From NCBI GenBank assembly GCA_900473915.1, contig UCNG01000006.1, positions 62,001 to 126,000 on the forward strand: DNA of 64,000 bases, in the 5' to 3' direction. The notes under the pieces were generated by a model that worked only from the letters and a program-made list of their open reading frames with translations, was not told the DNA's origin and did no database searches. Of this stretch, positions 11,601 through 17,850 are shown in pieces. The DNA comes from Hyphomicrobiales bacterium. Its GTDB lineage: Bacteria > Pseudomonadota > Alphaproteobacteria > Rhizobiales > Rhizobiaceae. The position numbers were made by a program, and so were the translations under genes. Each line of letters starts with the position of its first letter. The stretch's first letter is position 1.

Positions 11601-11832
11601 GGTGTGGGGGAACCCGGATTTCGGTGCCGACACGTCGTCCGTTACCGCACGGCTCCAGAATGTGCGCGCGATCTATGGAAATGCGGACGCTTTCACCGCT
11701 GTCCTTGCCGATGGCGATGTTGTGACCTGGGGGCTGCCGGCTAACGGCGGCAGCAGCGATTCAGCCGCGAAGTATCTCAAGAGCGATGTGACCTATCAAG
11801 CCACCGCGGCTGTACGCGGACGTGCAATGTAG
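8653..11832 (+). CDS. Ig-like repeat protein with RCC1-like propeller
   Basis: A 1059-residue paralogue of the preceding gene with half as many Ig modules. Five modules span about residues 28-590 ('LPAPVCTDADAGALNP', 'LTAPSVDEASDHHLD', 'VEPPSVPQAVNGWLDP', 'LQAPSIDQADKDRLNP'). They are followed by the same linker ('LLQVMGARSTNHS', 'GVSFKDTRPWAPLRVR', 'NPANITGSGS') and about eight RCC1-like blades ('GHVIAWGDAEKGGSVP'). AGGAGA precedes the ATG at good spacing. There is no signal peptide and the N-terminus is basic (MVQRNETLLLSRSRPFKSR). The high similarity of the C-terminal halves, with differing Ig copy number, points to tandem duplication followed by loss or gain of modules. Function and export route are unknown; a surface or contact-dependent role is speculation. 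Confidence 0.8.
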   Translation: MVQRNETLLLSRSRPFKSRASLKTATLSLPAPVCTDADAGALNPEALPSSGASFVVATYEGVAMGDFVEFHFDLDGPGEFKDWFSVSKNTTDQSYTFKVPKANIERALGTTVSVGYNVAPIDSSDTFDSAPLSLFIGTPPQLTAPSVDEASDHHLDVEFTQTGVHVRIPVYDGMAPGDMIYMYWGNAAEAGFYDDEIKVRIPREITFLVPAEYVAAYLDQSVNVRYDVQRDDGVHTSLVLRLRVGNAVDDTKPLAPELKEAIGGILNPDLVPNGATALVGPNNSLRNGDRVRLTWGNGLPDGAVWYFDITKNYETAPYSQHIPYEKILPFIDSTATLFYEIEQDDGSWQISNTLTVKVEQDIAKVEPPSVPQAVNGWLDPRDVSPEVGLFVIVPTNPHTRQGDALSLTWASENSAGSWDSLQYPTTDELANPFSFKVPFNTLVAGLESTVTVSYDIVRGNKAYASGSPIKLVIRQGNLQAPSIDQADKDRLNPADCPAGATVRLDATSGKFREGDEIKLFWNGAVGNGSIAMRHTVAPEEVGGDILVIVPLDTVKANANQRSSVDYHVSRASGTPEEESPCAIFDVVDEPGQGLLQVMGARSTNHSFRGERQPDRLYAFNKATLDPVEAQWGYEDDDIWTLGVSFKDTRPWAPLRVRTLNDSITINPANITGSGSVSATQGAAFVAHLNDGRVISWGHPAWGASESSTITTIDDVLEVSATEGAFAIRRSNGRIAAWGHNEYGGVIPPTPANNIKDAARIVGGGAAFAVLHTSGKVTVWGDTSRGGTLPQDIADLTDIEEVFHAGSAFAALRKSGEVVAWGSASLGGKLPTTIESFSDIVDVRGNSNGFCALRDNGTVVAWGDADKGGEVPQEIAQRNDIIELAAAGNSAFAVRTKTKEVLVWGDPDAGGTVDSDIAGFTDIEAVTASGAAFAALRSNGHVIAWGDAEKGGSVPTVIAAYNDIVQITSTDHAFAALRKTGDVVVWGNPDFGADTSSVTARLQNVRAIYGNADAFTAVLADGDVVTWGLPANGGSSDSAAKYLKSDVTYQATAAVRGRAM

Positions 11833-11856
11833 GCGGCATAAGCAACGATAATTTAG

Positions 11857-11876
11857 AACGGGCGGCATCGCCCGTT
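11857..11876 (+). terminator. Hairpin after the second Ig/RCC1 gene
   Basis: A perfect 8-bp stem (AACGGGCG / CGCCCGTT) with a GCAT loop, 25 bp after the stop codon. No T-run follows. Confidence 0.55.
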
Positions 11877-11934
11877 ACCGGGGCTGCGGACTGCCTTGCC
11901 CCATACACGCGCCCTATTAAACCGGAGCAGCCCG

Positions 11935-13095
11935 ATGTATCTGAACAAAAATGCAAGCAATGAAAGTGTTAACAATTCACTCCTGACGCAACCTTCGGTT
12001 AAGGAAGCCCCCGACGGCATACTGGACCCAGAGGCAGATTACGCAACGGTCATTATCCCGGACTACTCGGGCAAGGCCGTAGAAGACGAGATCTGGTTTT
12101 ACTGGGATGCTGAAGTTGCAGACGGGTCAACATCGGACGAAACCTTAGTCAGTGAAATGACCAAGAATCGCCCTATTCCCTTCAATGTCAAAGCCAAGTA
12201 CATCAAGATCAACAAGGGAACTGTGGTCAAAGTGCGCTATATGGTAAAGCGTAATGGCACTGAATACCATTCCGAAGTTTTACCTCTCACAATCGCGCAG
12301 GAAGTTCCGGAAACCTATAACTTGCAGCCGCCCACCATCGAAGCTGCAATCAATGGTGTACTCAATCTAGAAACTGTGCCCGAGGAAGGGGCCAAGGCGA
12401 CGGTTCCCGCCTATGATCAGATGGCCCTTTATGATTCTGTATACATTCAACTCAACGATGGACAATGGGAAAAAGGCCAGCAACTCACTACCCCGGAGCA
12501 AATTGGTGTTTCGGTCGATTTCATCATCCCACGGGAAGAGTTGATGAAAGATTCCGGCAAAACCATACGCCTGTTTAGCCGCGTGATCCGTGCCGGGAAC
12601 CCGGTCGACTCTGAGGATGAATATATTTGGGTCTTGCAACCTGTTGGCGATCTGCCGCCGGTCAGTGTCCCACAGGCTCGAAACAACGCCCTGGACCCCA
12701 AGAATGTGCTGGGAAACTCCGTCGAAGTGATTGTCAAACAATATCAGGGCATGGCGGAAGAGGACGTAATTGAATTTACATGGCAGAATAAGGATGATGT
12801 GACAGAACCGTATCGAGATAAACGAACGGTTGATCCGAAGCTTCAGAACGAGCATTTCTGGGTTCCTCGCGCGCAGGCAGACCAGAATATCAACGGCACG
12901 GCCGAGTTGTCCTACACCGTTACGCGGGGCAGTGCCCCGTCCAAGGCATCAGAACTGCTGAGCCTATGGATCGGCGACGATTTCGCTGCTCCTGCGGAGC
13001 TGGATTTGACTGGGCTTGGATATATCATTGCTGAGCCACTGCCCCCATGGTGCCTTCAGAGTATTGTTTCACGCGTGAAGCCCGCTTCGGCCTGA
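11935..13095 (+). CDS. Ig-like repeat protein, 5' part of a frameshifted gene
   Basis: The intact reading frame gives 386 residues from ATG 11935 (MYLNKNASNES), with GGAG a few bases upstream. It contains three Ig-like modules ('TQPSVKEAPDGILDPE', 'LQPPTIEAAINGVLNL', 'LPPVSVPQARNNALDP') of the same family as the two genes before it. At the C run 13042-13046 the frame leaves the homologous sequence and ends in an out-of-frame tail (WCLQSIVSRVKPASA). The continuation lies in the -1 frame from 13047. One extra C in that run would rejoin the two parts into a protein of about 534 residues. The break may be a true mutation, a reversible slippage event or a sequencing error. Confidence 0.75.
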   Translation: MYLNKNASNESVNNSLLTQPSVKEAPDGILDPEADYATVIIPDYSGKAVEDEIWFYWDAEVADGSTSDETLVSEMTKNRPIPFNVKAKYIKINKGTVVKVRYMVKRNGTEYHSEVLPLTIAQEVPETYNLQPPTIEAAINGVLNLETVPEEGAKATVPAYDQMALYDSVYIQLNDGQWEKGQQLTTPEQIGVSVDFIIPREELMKDSGKTIRLFSRVIRAGNPVDSEDEYIWVLQPVGDLPPVSVPQARNNALDPKNVLGNSVEVIVKQYQGMAEEDVIEFTWQNKDDVTEPYRDKRTVDPKLQNEHFWVPRAQADQNINGTAELSYTVTRGSAPSKASELLSLWIGDDFAAPAELDLTGLGYIIAEPLPPWCLQSIVSRVKPASA

Positions 13096-13538
13096 AACCC
13101 TATACTTATAAGAGCGACAACACGGAAATTGCTACTGTCGACAACAATGGCAAAGTGACGGTTATTAGCAATGGGCTCGTGAATATCTCCGCCACTGACA
13201 GTAACCTTATGACGTTATCTTACAGTCTCACCGTAAGCGGCGTACGACAACTATTCTTTGTAAACGCATCTAGCAGTTATTCAGGCGCACAGGATGCCTG
13301 CGCTTCAATGAACTTACGCAGCGTCATGCCCTCAGAAATGCAGCAATTCTGGGAATTGTACCGTAAGAGCGTCACTGTTCCCATCACAGATTACCTGGAC
13401 TGGTTACCCTATTTATTCTGGACCGGAGAGGAATCGGGTGCCGGCACAGCTCTTGCCTATGATTTAAATGGCTCCTCAATTAATACCACTGGACGTAGTA
13501 AAGATGATTACTTGCAGGTGGCGGGCATCACACCGTGA
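13047..13538 (+). pseudogene. 3' part of the frameshifted Ig gene: BIG2 and lectin-like domain
   Basis: Downstream fragment in the -1 frame relative to the 11935 gene. The first 60 residues look like a BIG2 (bacterial Ig-like group 2) domain: 'YTYKSDNTEIATVDNNGKVTVI', then 'SATDSN'. The remaining 100 residues ('SYSGAQDACASMNLRSVMP', 'LFWTGEESGAG', 'YDLNGSS') resemble the C-terminal C-type-lectin-like domain found at the end of some intimin/invasin-type and other Ig-repeat proteins. This is judged by eye. There is no ribosome site before the ATG at 13047, so independent translation is unlikely. It probably forms the natural C-terminus of the upstream gene. Confidence 0.6.
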
Positions 13539-13542
13539 ATCG

Positions 13543-13561
13543 CGGCGGCTAAACGCCGCCG
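13543..13561 (+). terminator. Hairpin at the end of the Ig-repeat cluster
   Basis: A perfect 7-bp stem (CGGCGGC / GCCGCCG) with a 5-base loop, 5 bp beyond the stop at 13538. It suggests that 13538 is the natural end of the frameshifted gene. The T-run is poor. Confidence 0.5.
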
Positions 13562-13581
13562 TCGGTTGCTGTTCTCAATAC

Positions 13582-14002
13582 GGCTCTGTTGCAAAAATTC
13601 CGATTGGCTGTGAAGAGGTCTTCCCAGGCCTCGGTCCCGCGGTTTTGGCGCCGAGATTCTGCTCAAGCATTGCCACACCTCGGTGAGCGCGCTCGGCCCG
13701 ATGCCGAAGGCTCGTTCAACGATGCACCCATTGTCCGTGGACCTTTACATAGGTCTCGTCAACGCGCCAGCTGGTTGACTGCAGCTGGCGCCAGTTCCAG
13801 CGCAACCGCTTTTCAATCTCCGGCGCGAACCTTTGAAGCCGGCAGTAGATCGTCGAATGATCAACAGGCACACCCCGCGCGCCATCATTTACTCAAGGTC
13901 GCGGCAGCTGATCCCATAGCGGCCACTTGAAATCGCTCATTAAAAGTCTCGCTGAAAATCACCAGCGCTATTTCCAATATCAAAGCGATTGTTGCAACAG
14001 CC
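13582..14002 (-). mobile_element. Decayed IS6-family insertion sequence
   Basis: The left end 13582-13599 reads GGCTCTGTTGCAAAAATT, an IS6-family terminal inverted repeat. A weaker copy of its complement (TTGCAACAGCC) ends near 14002. On the minus strand, pieces of an IS6 transposase can be read: 'RYGISCRDLE', a stop, 'VPVDHSTIYCRLQRFAPEIEKR' (shortened here from the full match), then 'STSWRVDETYVKVHGQWV'. The DDE core after the first Asp region is missing and at least one nonsense codon and one deletion are present. At about 420 bp it is half the usual 800 bp, so it is dead. No matching 8-bp target duplication is seen. Confidence 0.75.
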
Positions 14003-14076
14003 AGAATATCTAACATATTGGTCGACGGCGTTTTGGGAGTTTATTAGAGTAGATTCTCCACAATGAGATTCCGCGG

Positions 14077-15168
14077 GTGACGATTATGAGTAATGAAAAT
14101 AATGATCGACAGCGCAGAGATGTGGAGATACCCGTCGTCTCCTATACCGGATCTTATGCCTGGCAGACGAATTTCTACGATACCGAACTGGATTTGCGTG
14201 ATTGGCTCGCGGCTATTGTAGATGGATCAGATGATGCAATCATCAGCAAGGACCTGCAGGGGAATATCAAGACCTGGAATCGGGGAGCCCAGCGTTTGTT
14301 CGGCTACGATCCCGAGGAGGTTCTAGGAAAACCCATCACCATTCTTATTCCGGAAGATCGTCTCAATGAGGAGCCAGCCATACTGGCGCAAATTCGAGAT
14401 GGAATGCGTGTCGAACATTTCGAAACTGTCCGCAAGAAGAAGGATGGCACGCATCTGGATATTTCTCTAACAATCTCTCCGATCCGCAACGCTCAAGGCG
14501 TGATCGTTGGCGCCTCCAAAATAGCCCGCGACATTACCGAGCGCCGCAAAGCGCAGGAAAAATTGTTTCTATTATTGGGCGAAATGCACCATCGCGTTAA
14601 AAACCTGTTTGCACTGGCAAACGGGATCGTATCGCTGAGTGGGCGGGATGCGAAAAATGTCGATGAATTTCGCCAAAGCGTCCAGTCCAGACTGTCTTCG
14701 CTGGCAAGAGCGCACGAATTGACGATGCCTGCCTGGGATGAAAATCCCGATATGTCAGCCGCTATTCCCATCCAGACCCTTATACATACAATCCTTGATC
14801 CATATCAGGGCTGTAATATCAGCCTTGCGGGAGCCAACCCGTCTGTTTCCGGGAAGTCGCTGACAAATCTGTCTCTCCTGTTGCACGAATTTGCAACGAA
14901 CGCGGCCAAACATGGAGCGCTTTCGTCAACGACAGGACGCCTCGACATTTTTGTCGAGGAGACGAGCGGAATGGTCAGATTATCGTGGACTGAAAGCGTC
15001 GGGGGGAAAGCCGGGCAGATAAGCACGGAAGGATTTGGAACGCGTCTGGAAGCCGGTCTTTCATCTGCCCTGAACGCCACAGTTTATCGGAACTGGCTGC
15101 CAACCGGGTTGGAAATCAAAGTATCGATCCCAATTTGCATACTGTTATCGGACACGGAAGAAAAATAG
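14077..15168 (+). CDS. PAS-domain sensor histidine kinase, HWE family
   Basis: A 363-residue soluble kinase. A PAS domain covers about residues 40-155 ('IVDGSDDAIISKDLQGNIKT', 'PIRNAQGVIVG', 'ITERRKAQEK'). The HWE/HisKA_2 phosphoacceptor motif 'GEMHHRVKNLFAL' puts the phosphorylated His at about residue 172, and the ATP-binding part has the N-box 'LLHEFATNAAKHGAL' and 'GFGTRLEAGL'. There are no membrane segments, so it should sense a cytoplasmic signal. Kinases of this family feed the PhyR-NepR-EcfG general stress pathway in alphaproteobacteria, and this gene opens a stretch rich in EcfG-type promoters, which suggests that role. The GTG at 14077 gives the longest form; ATG at 14086 is equally possible, and neither has a strong ribosome site. 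Confidence 0.85.
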   Translation: MTIMSNENNDRQRRDVEIPVVSYTGSYAWQTNFYDTELDLRDWLAAIVDGSDDAIISKDLQGNIKTWNRGAQRLFGYDPEEVLGKPITILIPEDRLNEEPAILAQIRDGMRVEHFETVRKKKDGTHLDISLTISPIRNAQGVIVGASKIARDITERRKAQEKLFLLLGEMHHRVKNLFALANGIVSLSGRDAKNVDEFRQSVQSRLSSLARAHELTMPAWDENPDMSAAIPIQTLIHTILDPYQGCNISLAGANPSVSGKSLTNLSLLLHEFATNAAKHGALSSTTGRLDIFVEETSGMVRLSWTESVGGKAGQISTEGFGTRLEAGLSSALNATVYRNWLPTGLEIKVSIPICILLSDTEEK

Positions 15169-15475
15169 AGCCGGAGCCGCCAACACGGCCAGCTCCATTC
15201 TTGGCTTCCGTCCCGCGCTTGTCCATGCCAGCAGCAACGCCTTCAACCTTCTGATCGAAAGACATGACGGACCGGCGGGCGGTCAGGTTTCGGATAGGCA
15301 CCAGATGCACATTCAAACATGGACGGAACCATTCGAACCATTGTTTCGTTGATCTCCTTTCTCCGGCATCTATATGAATGGTGGGTCGGTTTCATCAGAA
15401 CCCGAGTTGCCTCAGGAAGTTCGACCATGGGGAACCATCAAGTTTGCCGGAGACACGCCGCGACGGGAGACGACC
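15169..15475. other. Intergenic region with EcfG-type promoter
   Basis: About 300 bp after the kinase gene. It carries the predicted stress promoter at 15325-15350 and nothing else that is convincing. Confidence 0.5.
15325..15350 (+). promoter_or_regulatory. EcfG-type stress promoter
   Basis: GGAAC at 15325-15329, 17 bases, then CGTT at 15347-15350, matching the known EcfG consensus (GGAAC, 16-17 bp, CGTT). It lies about 125 bp before the start of the 66-residue gene at 15476. Confidence 0.7.
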
Positions 15476-15676
15476 ATGGTAGAAAACGGGTACAAACTTC
15501 AGCAAAACGGCGATGGCACATGGTCTGTGATAGACGCTTTCAAAGGCCACCCCATCACGTTCGAGGGCCGCTTGCAGATCGCCCTGCACGAGGAGGAGGC
15601 AAAGCGCGTTTTCGATTGCCTTAACCGCCAGAATCTTGAACGCCACCCGGAACACGGAAGCGGTCGGGTGCCATGA
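15476..15676 (+). CDS. Small hypothetical protein, 66 aa
   Basis: A 66-residue hydrophilic protein (MVENGYKLQQNGDGTWSV...). The start at 15476 is chosen for the GGGAGA just upstream; the open frame extends back to 15374 without a ribosome site. No family is recognised with confidence. It is the first gene after a predicted EcfG promoter and is followed 91 bp later by another small gene on the same strand, so it is probably a stress-induced product. Confidence 0.6.
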   Translation: MVENGYKLQQNGDGTWSVIDAFKGHPITFEGRLQIALHEEEAKRVFDCLNRQNLERHPEHGSGRVP

Positions 15677-15767
15677 GCCGAAGCAATATCGAAATATGAA
15701 GTGATCAAGAACGCCTATCTTAAATAATTGAGAAGCGTATTGTTGAGGTATCCCGAAGGAGGATCGC

Positions 15768-16055
15768 ATGCCGCTCTTCAACGAAGCGAGCCGTATCTAC
15801 AAGCCGGAAGAAGTGACCTTCATGCGCAGCTGTTTTTCCCACGCCGCAATTATTCTTGAAGAAAGCGACAGGGAGTATGCTGCCACGGATCTTTCGACGG
15901 CAATCATAATGCTTTACCAGAACGGCCTGAGGGATCTGAACTACATTGCCGAACTGGCGTCCCGGCTTGCCCACAAAAGATATCGGGACCGCCATCTGGA
16001 GGCACCCGTCGCCGCTAACCTGAACATCGTGCCGAACTCAGAACCCTCTCCCTGA
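15768..16055 (+). CDS. Small hypothetical protein, 95 aa
   Basis: A 95-residue soluble protein that reads as mostly alpha-helical ('PEEVTFMRSCFSHAAIILEE', 'DLSTAIIMLYQNGLRDLNYI'), with a less ordered tail. AAGGAGGA precedes the ATG at ideal spacing, which makes the gene credible. No known domain is recognised. It may be cotranscribed with the 66-residue gene from the EcfG-type promoter at 15325. It is convergent with the small-protein operon on the minus strand, only 11 bp away. Confidence 0.6.
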   Translation: MPLFNEASRIYKPEEVTFMRSCFSHAAIILEESDREYAATDLSTAIIMLYQNGLRDLNYIAELASRLAHKRYRDRHLEAPVAANLNIVPNSEPSP

Positions 16056-16066
16056 TGTCGGTCGCC

Positions 16067-16321
16067 TCAAGCATTCTGCTCTGCGTTCACAAATTTGTTA
16101 AAGCGGCTGTCGCCTGCATCTTCATAGAGGAAGGCAAGTTTTCGGTCGTCGAATATGGCAAAGAAATCGCCCCATTCAATCTCTTCCAGATTTTCGTCTT
16201 TCTCCGCGAAGTCAATGCGTAATATGCCGCTTTGGTTGCCTGTATCCACGATGGCCGGGCGCCCGTTGCGGTCTTCCGCCCATCGGCGGATCTTGTCGTG
16301 ATCTCGCGTGATCTGAGCCAT
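16067..16321 (-). CDS. Conserved small protein of rhizobial type, 84 aa
   Basis: An 84-residue acidic protein ('DHDKIRRWAEDRNGRPAIVD', 'GILRIDF', 'LEEIEWGDFFAIFDDRKLAF'). Its pattern matches a small conserved family in rhizobia that is often mislabelled as 1,4-alpha-glucan branching enzyme because of a short local resemblance; it is far too short for that enzyme. It is the last gene of a four-gene minus-strand unit starting at 17140 and lies 5 bp after the stop of the 54-residue gene. The unit has an EcfG-type promoter, so the protein is probably stress-induced. Biochemical role unknown. Confidence 0.7.
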   Translation of the reverse strand: MAQITRDHDKIRRWAEDRNGRPAIVDTGNQSGILRIDFAEKDENLEEIEWGDFFAIFDDRKLAFLYEDAGDSRFNKFVNAEQNA

Positions 16322-16326
16322 TGTTC

Positions 16327-16491
16327 CTATCCTTCCGCTTTAAACTTCTTCGCTTCTTCAAGCAGCTTTTGCCTGTCCCTGCCAAAACGTTCGATCAACT
16401 GGCGTGCCTGCAACGGGGAAATATCCGAATTCTCCGCGAGAAACTTTACGTCTTCATCGTCCGTAAGCGGGGTGGTTGGTTGCTCGTTCAT
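16327..16491 (-). CDS. DUF3606-like small protein, 54 aa
   Basis: A 54-residue protein, too short for most gene callers: it begins MNEQPTTPLTDDEDVKFL and continues with 'SDISPLQARQLIERFG'. This resembles DUF3606 proteins, which are short and built round a helix-turn-helix-like 'LAxxxgvSxxxlrxLiexvG' core. Its ATG overlaps the TGA of the upstream membrane-protein gene (ATGA at 16488-16491), and GGAGG sits upstream, so translation is probably coupled. It is third in the stress-promoted unit. The overlaps at its start and the tight spacing at its end are the main support that it is real. Confidence 0.65.
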   Translation of the reverse strand: MNEQPTTPLTDDEDVKFLAENSDISPLQARQLIERFGRDRQKLLEEAKKFKAEG

Positions 16492-16787
16492 GATCGGCCT
16501 CCATTCTGACCTTCTGACGGATTGGCTGGCTGGTCGCCTCCCGTACCCGTCTGCGGCCGCTGGTTTTCAAGCGGCGGATTTTGTCCCGGCTGTTCGCCGG
16601 AATCCGTCGCCGGCGGCGTCTGTATGCCCTGCTGCTGCTGCGATACCAATCCGCCTCCGGTCAGGCTCCATCCAAGGAATAAAAGCAGCAGAACCGCCAA
16701 TATGACCAAGGCGAAGCGGGGGAAGTATCCAAGCGTTCGCGAAGGCTGGACCCTTTTGTCTTGCTCAGGTTTCGATTGCATATTCAT
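16488..16787 (-). CDS. Small single-pass membrane protein, 99 aa
   Basis: A basic cytoplasmic start (MNMQSKPEQDKRVQPSRT) is followed by one membrane segment (about residues 24-45, 'FALVILAVLLLLFLGWSL') and a Gln/Pro/Gly-rich tail that should face the periplasm. The start at 16787 overlaps the stop of the upstream gene (ATGA), implying coupled translation; an open frame reaches to 16844. It belongs to the unit 17140-16067. No family is recognised. Confidence 0.65.
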   Translation of the reverse strand: MNMQSKPEQDKRVQPSRTLGYFPRFALVILAVLLLLFLGWSLTGGGLVSQQQQGIQTPPATDSGEQPGQNPPLENQRPQTGTGGDQPANPSEGQNGGRS

Positions 16788-17140
16788 CGCCACACCCATG
16801 AAATTACGAAATAGCCAATGACGACCATCGCGATGATGAACCACCAGACGAGATAGGCTGGGCCTTCCCCCCGGGTTGCGTTTCCGCTTGCGGTTCGCAC
16901 GTTGCCTTCAGAGGGCCATTCCCGCAAGCCGGATGCATGGCTGGAAGCGTTGCTGTCATCAGCCTTTGGGGGCAGCGGTTGGGGCTCGTCGTCAGGCTGG
17001 GAGCTGCCGCCTGCTTCCGCATCCGTTTCCATTGGAGCAGCCGCCGGATCGAAACCGGGAACCTTGTCGCCGGTCTCACCCCGTTGAATGGCGCCCCTTG
17101 TGCGAGCGCCAATACTTTTGTCTGCTAAAACTCGTTTCAT
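16784..17140 (-). CDS. Small protein with C-terminal membrane anchor, 118 aa
   Basis: A 118-residue protein with a long low-complexity, disordered N-terminal part (residues 1-95, rich in Gly, Ser, Glu, Pro) and one membrane segment at the C-terminus ('LVWWFIIAMVVIGYFVISWVW'-like, shortened). This tail-anchored layout would leave the long part in the cytoplasm. The start at 17140 (MKRVLADKS) is chosen for the GGAGG about nine bases upstream. It is the first gene of the four-gene unit and has an EcfG-type promoter directly upstream (17162-17186). No family is recognised. Confidence 0.65.
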   Translation of the reverse strand: MKRVLADKSIGARTRGAIQRGETGDKVPGFDPAAAPMETDAEAGGSSQPDDEPQPLPPKADDSNASSHASGLREWPSEGNVRTASGNATRGEGPAYLVWWFIIAMVVIGYFVISWVWR

Positions 17141-17161
17141 CGCTTTGGACCTCCAGGGTCC

Positions 17162-17186
17162 AACCATGAGGCATGCCAATTGTTCC
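17162..17186 (-). promoter_or_regulatory. EcfG-type stress promoter
   Basis: On the minus strand: GGAAC (17186-17182), 16 bases, GGTT (17165-17162). It lies about 22 bp before the start of the gene at 17140, so the leader is very short. It is the best-placed stress promoter of the island on this strand. Confidence 0.7.
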
Positions 17187-17264
17187 AAAACTTATCGGCC
17201 CAATCCCGCCGCTTGCTTTCCGACACGCTGCATCCCGTGTCGTTCAATGAAACAATCTGGCAAT

Positions 17265-17289
17265 GAAACAATCCGGCGTTTGAACGGTT
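17265..17289 (+). promoter_or_regulatory. EcfG-like stress promoter with GAAAC -35
   Basis: GAAAC (17265-17269), 16 bases, GGTT (17286-17289), 31 bp before the start of the 70-residue gene. The -35 differs from the consensus at its second base. An imperfect direct repeat (AATGAAACAATC) lies just before it. Confidence 0.5.
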
Positions 17290-17320
17290 GGGCAGTCAGT
17301 TTCAGCAAACGGAGGCTCCG

Positions 17321-17533
17321 ATGAAGCACGACCCGAAAGCAGGCACCACCGACCAGAAACCGAAATGGGAAGGCCCGCCGGAAAACCGGCCGCGGGGCTA
17401 TGAACCTGCCGTTGACGACCCGGCAAAAAAGCGCGACGCCGCTGGGCATAACCTGTCTGACCCCGACCGCAAGAACCTTTCCGATGCGCTGAGCGAGCCG
17501 AAGCACGCGGGACGAAAAGGGGAAGACGGGTGA
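17321..17533 (+). CDS. Small hydrophilic stress-type protein, 70 aa
   Basis: A 70-residue, highly charged, probably disordered protein (MKHDPKAGTTDQKPKWEGPP...). Chosen start 17321 has GGAGG seven bases upstream; the open frame reaches back to 17288. No domain recognised. Its composition (Lys, Asp, Pro, Gly; no Cys) is common among desiccation and stress hydrophilins. It is preceded by an EcfG-like promoter. Confidence 0.55.
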   Translation: MKHDPKAGTTDQKPKWEGPPENRPRGYEPAVDDPAKKRDAAGHNLSDPDRKNLSDALSEPKHAGRKGEDG

Positions 17534-17560
17534 AGTGAAACACCTGAAACCGCCGCTTCC

Positions 17561-17812
17561 TCACCACAAGGCGTGGTGCATTGTCGGCTGGTCCGGACTG
17601 ACCGGGCCGGGTGACGGATGTTCGGGCAGGGGAAGCGGCGGGACCTGCTCCGGTTCATCGGGGCTGAACGGCCCCTTGTCCGGTTGCGGAATGGTTTCCG
17701 GCGGCTCGACCGGAATACCATCCGGCTCCTTTTCGGGTATTTCCGGCGGTTCGGGATTTCCGGACAGAACGAACATCAACCATTCGCGGTTTTCATCAAG
17801 ATGGATTTTCAT
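17561..17812 (-). CDS. Proline-rich small protein, 83 aa
   Basis: An 83-residue protein: a short ordered start (MKIHLDENREWLMFVLSGN) followed by a Pro/Glu-rich tail with PEPPEIPEKEPDG-like repeats. The start at 17812 has GGGAG upstream; the frame extends to 17854. It lies 38 bp after the DUF3175 gene on the same strand and is probably cotranscribed with it. No family recognised. Confidence 0.5.
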   Translation of the reverse strand: MKIHLDENREWLMFVLSGNPEPPEIPEKEPDGIPVEPPETIPQPDKGPFSPDEPEQVPPLPLPEHPSPGPVSPDQPTMHHALW

Positions 17813-17850
17813 TCGAATTCTCCCTTTGCCAGTAGCGCCCGTAGCGGACA

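Noticed and set aside
3582-11832. The regular DNA periodicity as a CRISPR array or simple tandem repeat
   Set aside because: The period comes from diverged protein modules in open reading frames; there are no identical repeats with unique spacers.
13040-13050. Programmed -1 ribosomal frameshifting at the C run
   Set aside because: The heptamer does not allow good re-pairing of both tRNAs and no stimulatory structure is obvious. Mutation, polymerase slippage or read error is more likely.
13574-14010. Target-site duplication around the IS6 remnant
   Set aside because: The 8 bases on each side (CTCAATAC and AGAATATC) do not match.
15652-15680. GGAAC near the end of the 66-residue gene as another EcfG -35
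   Set aside because: No GTT element occurs 16-17 bp downstream.
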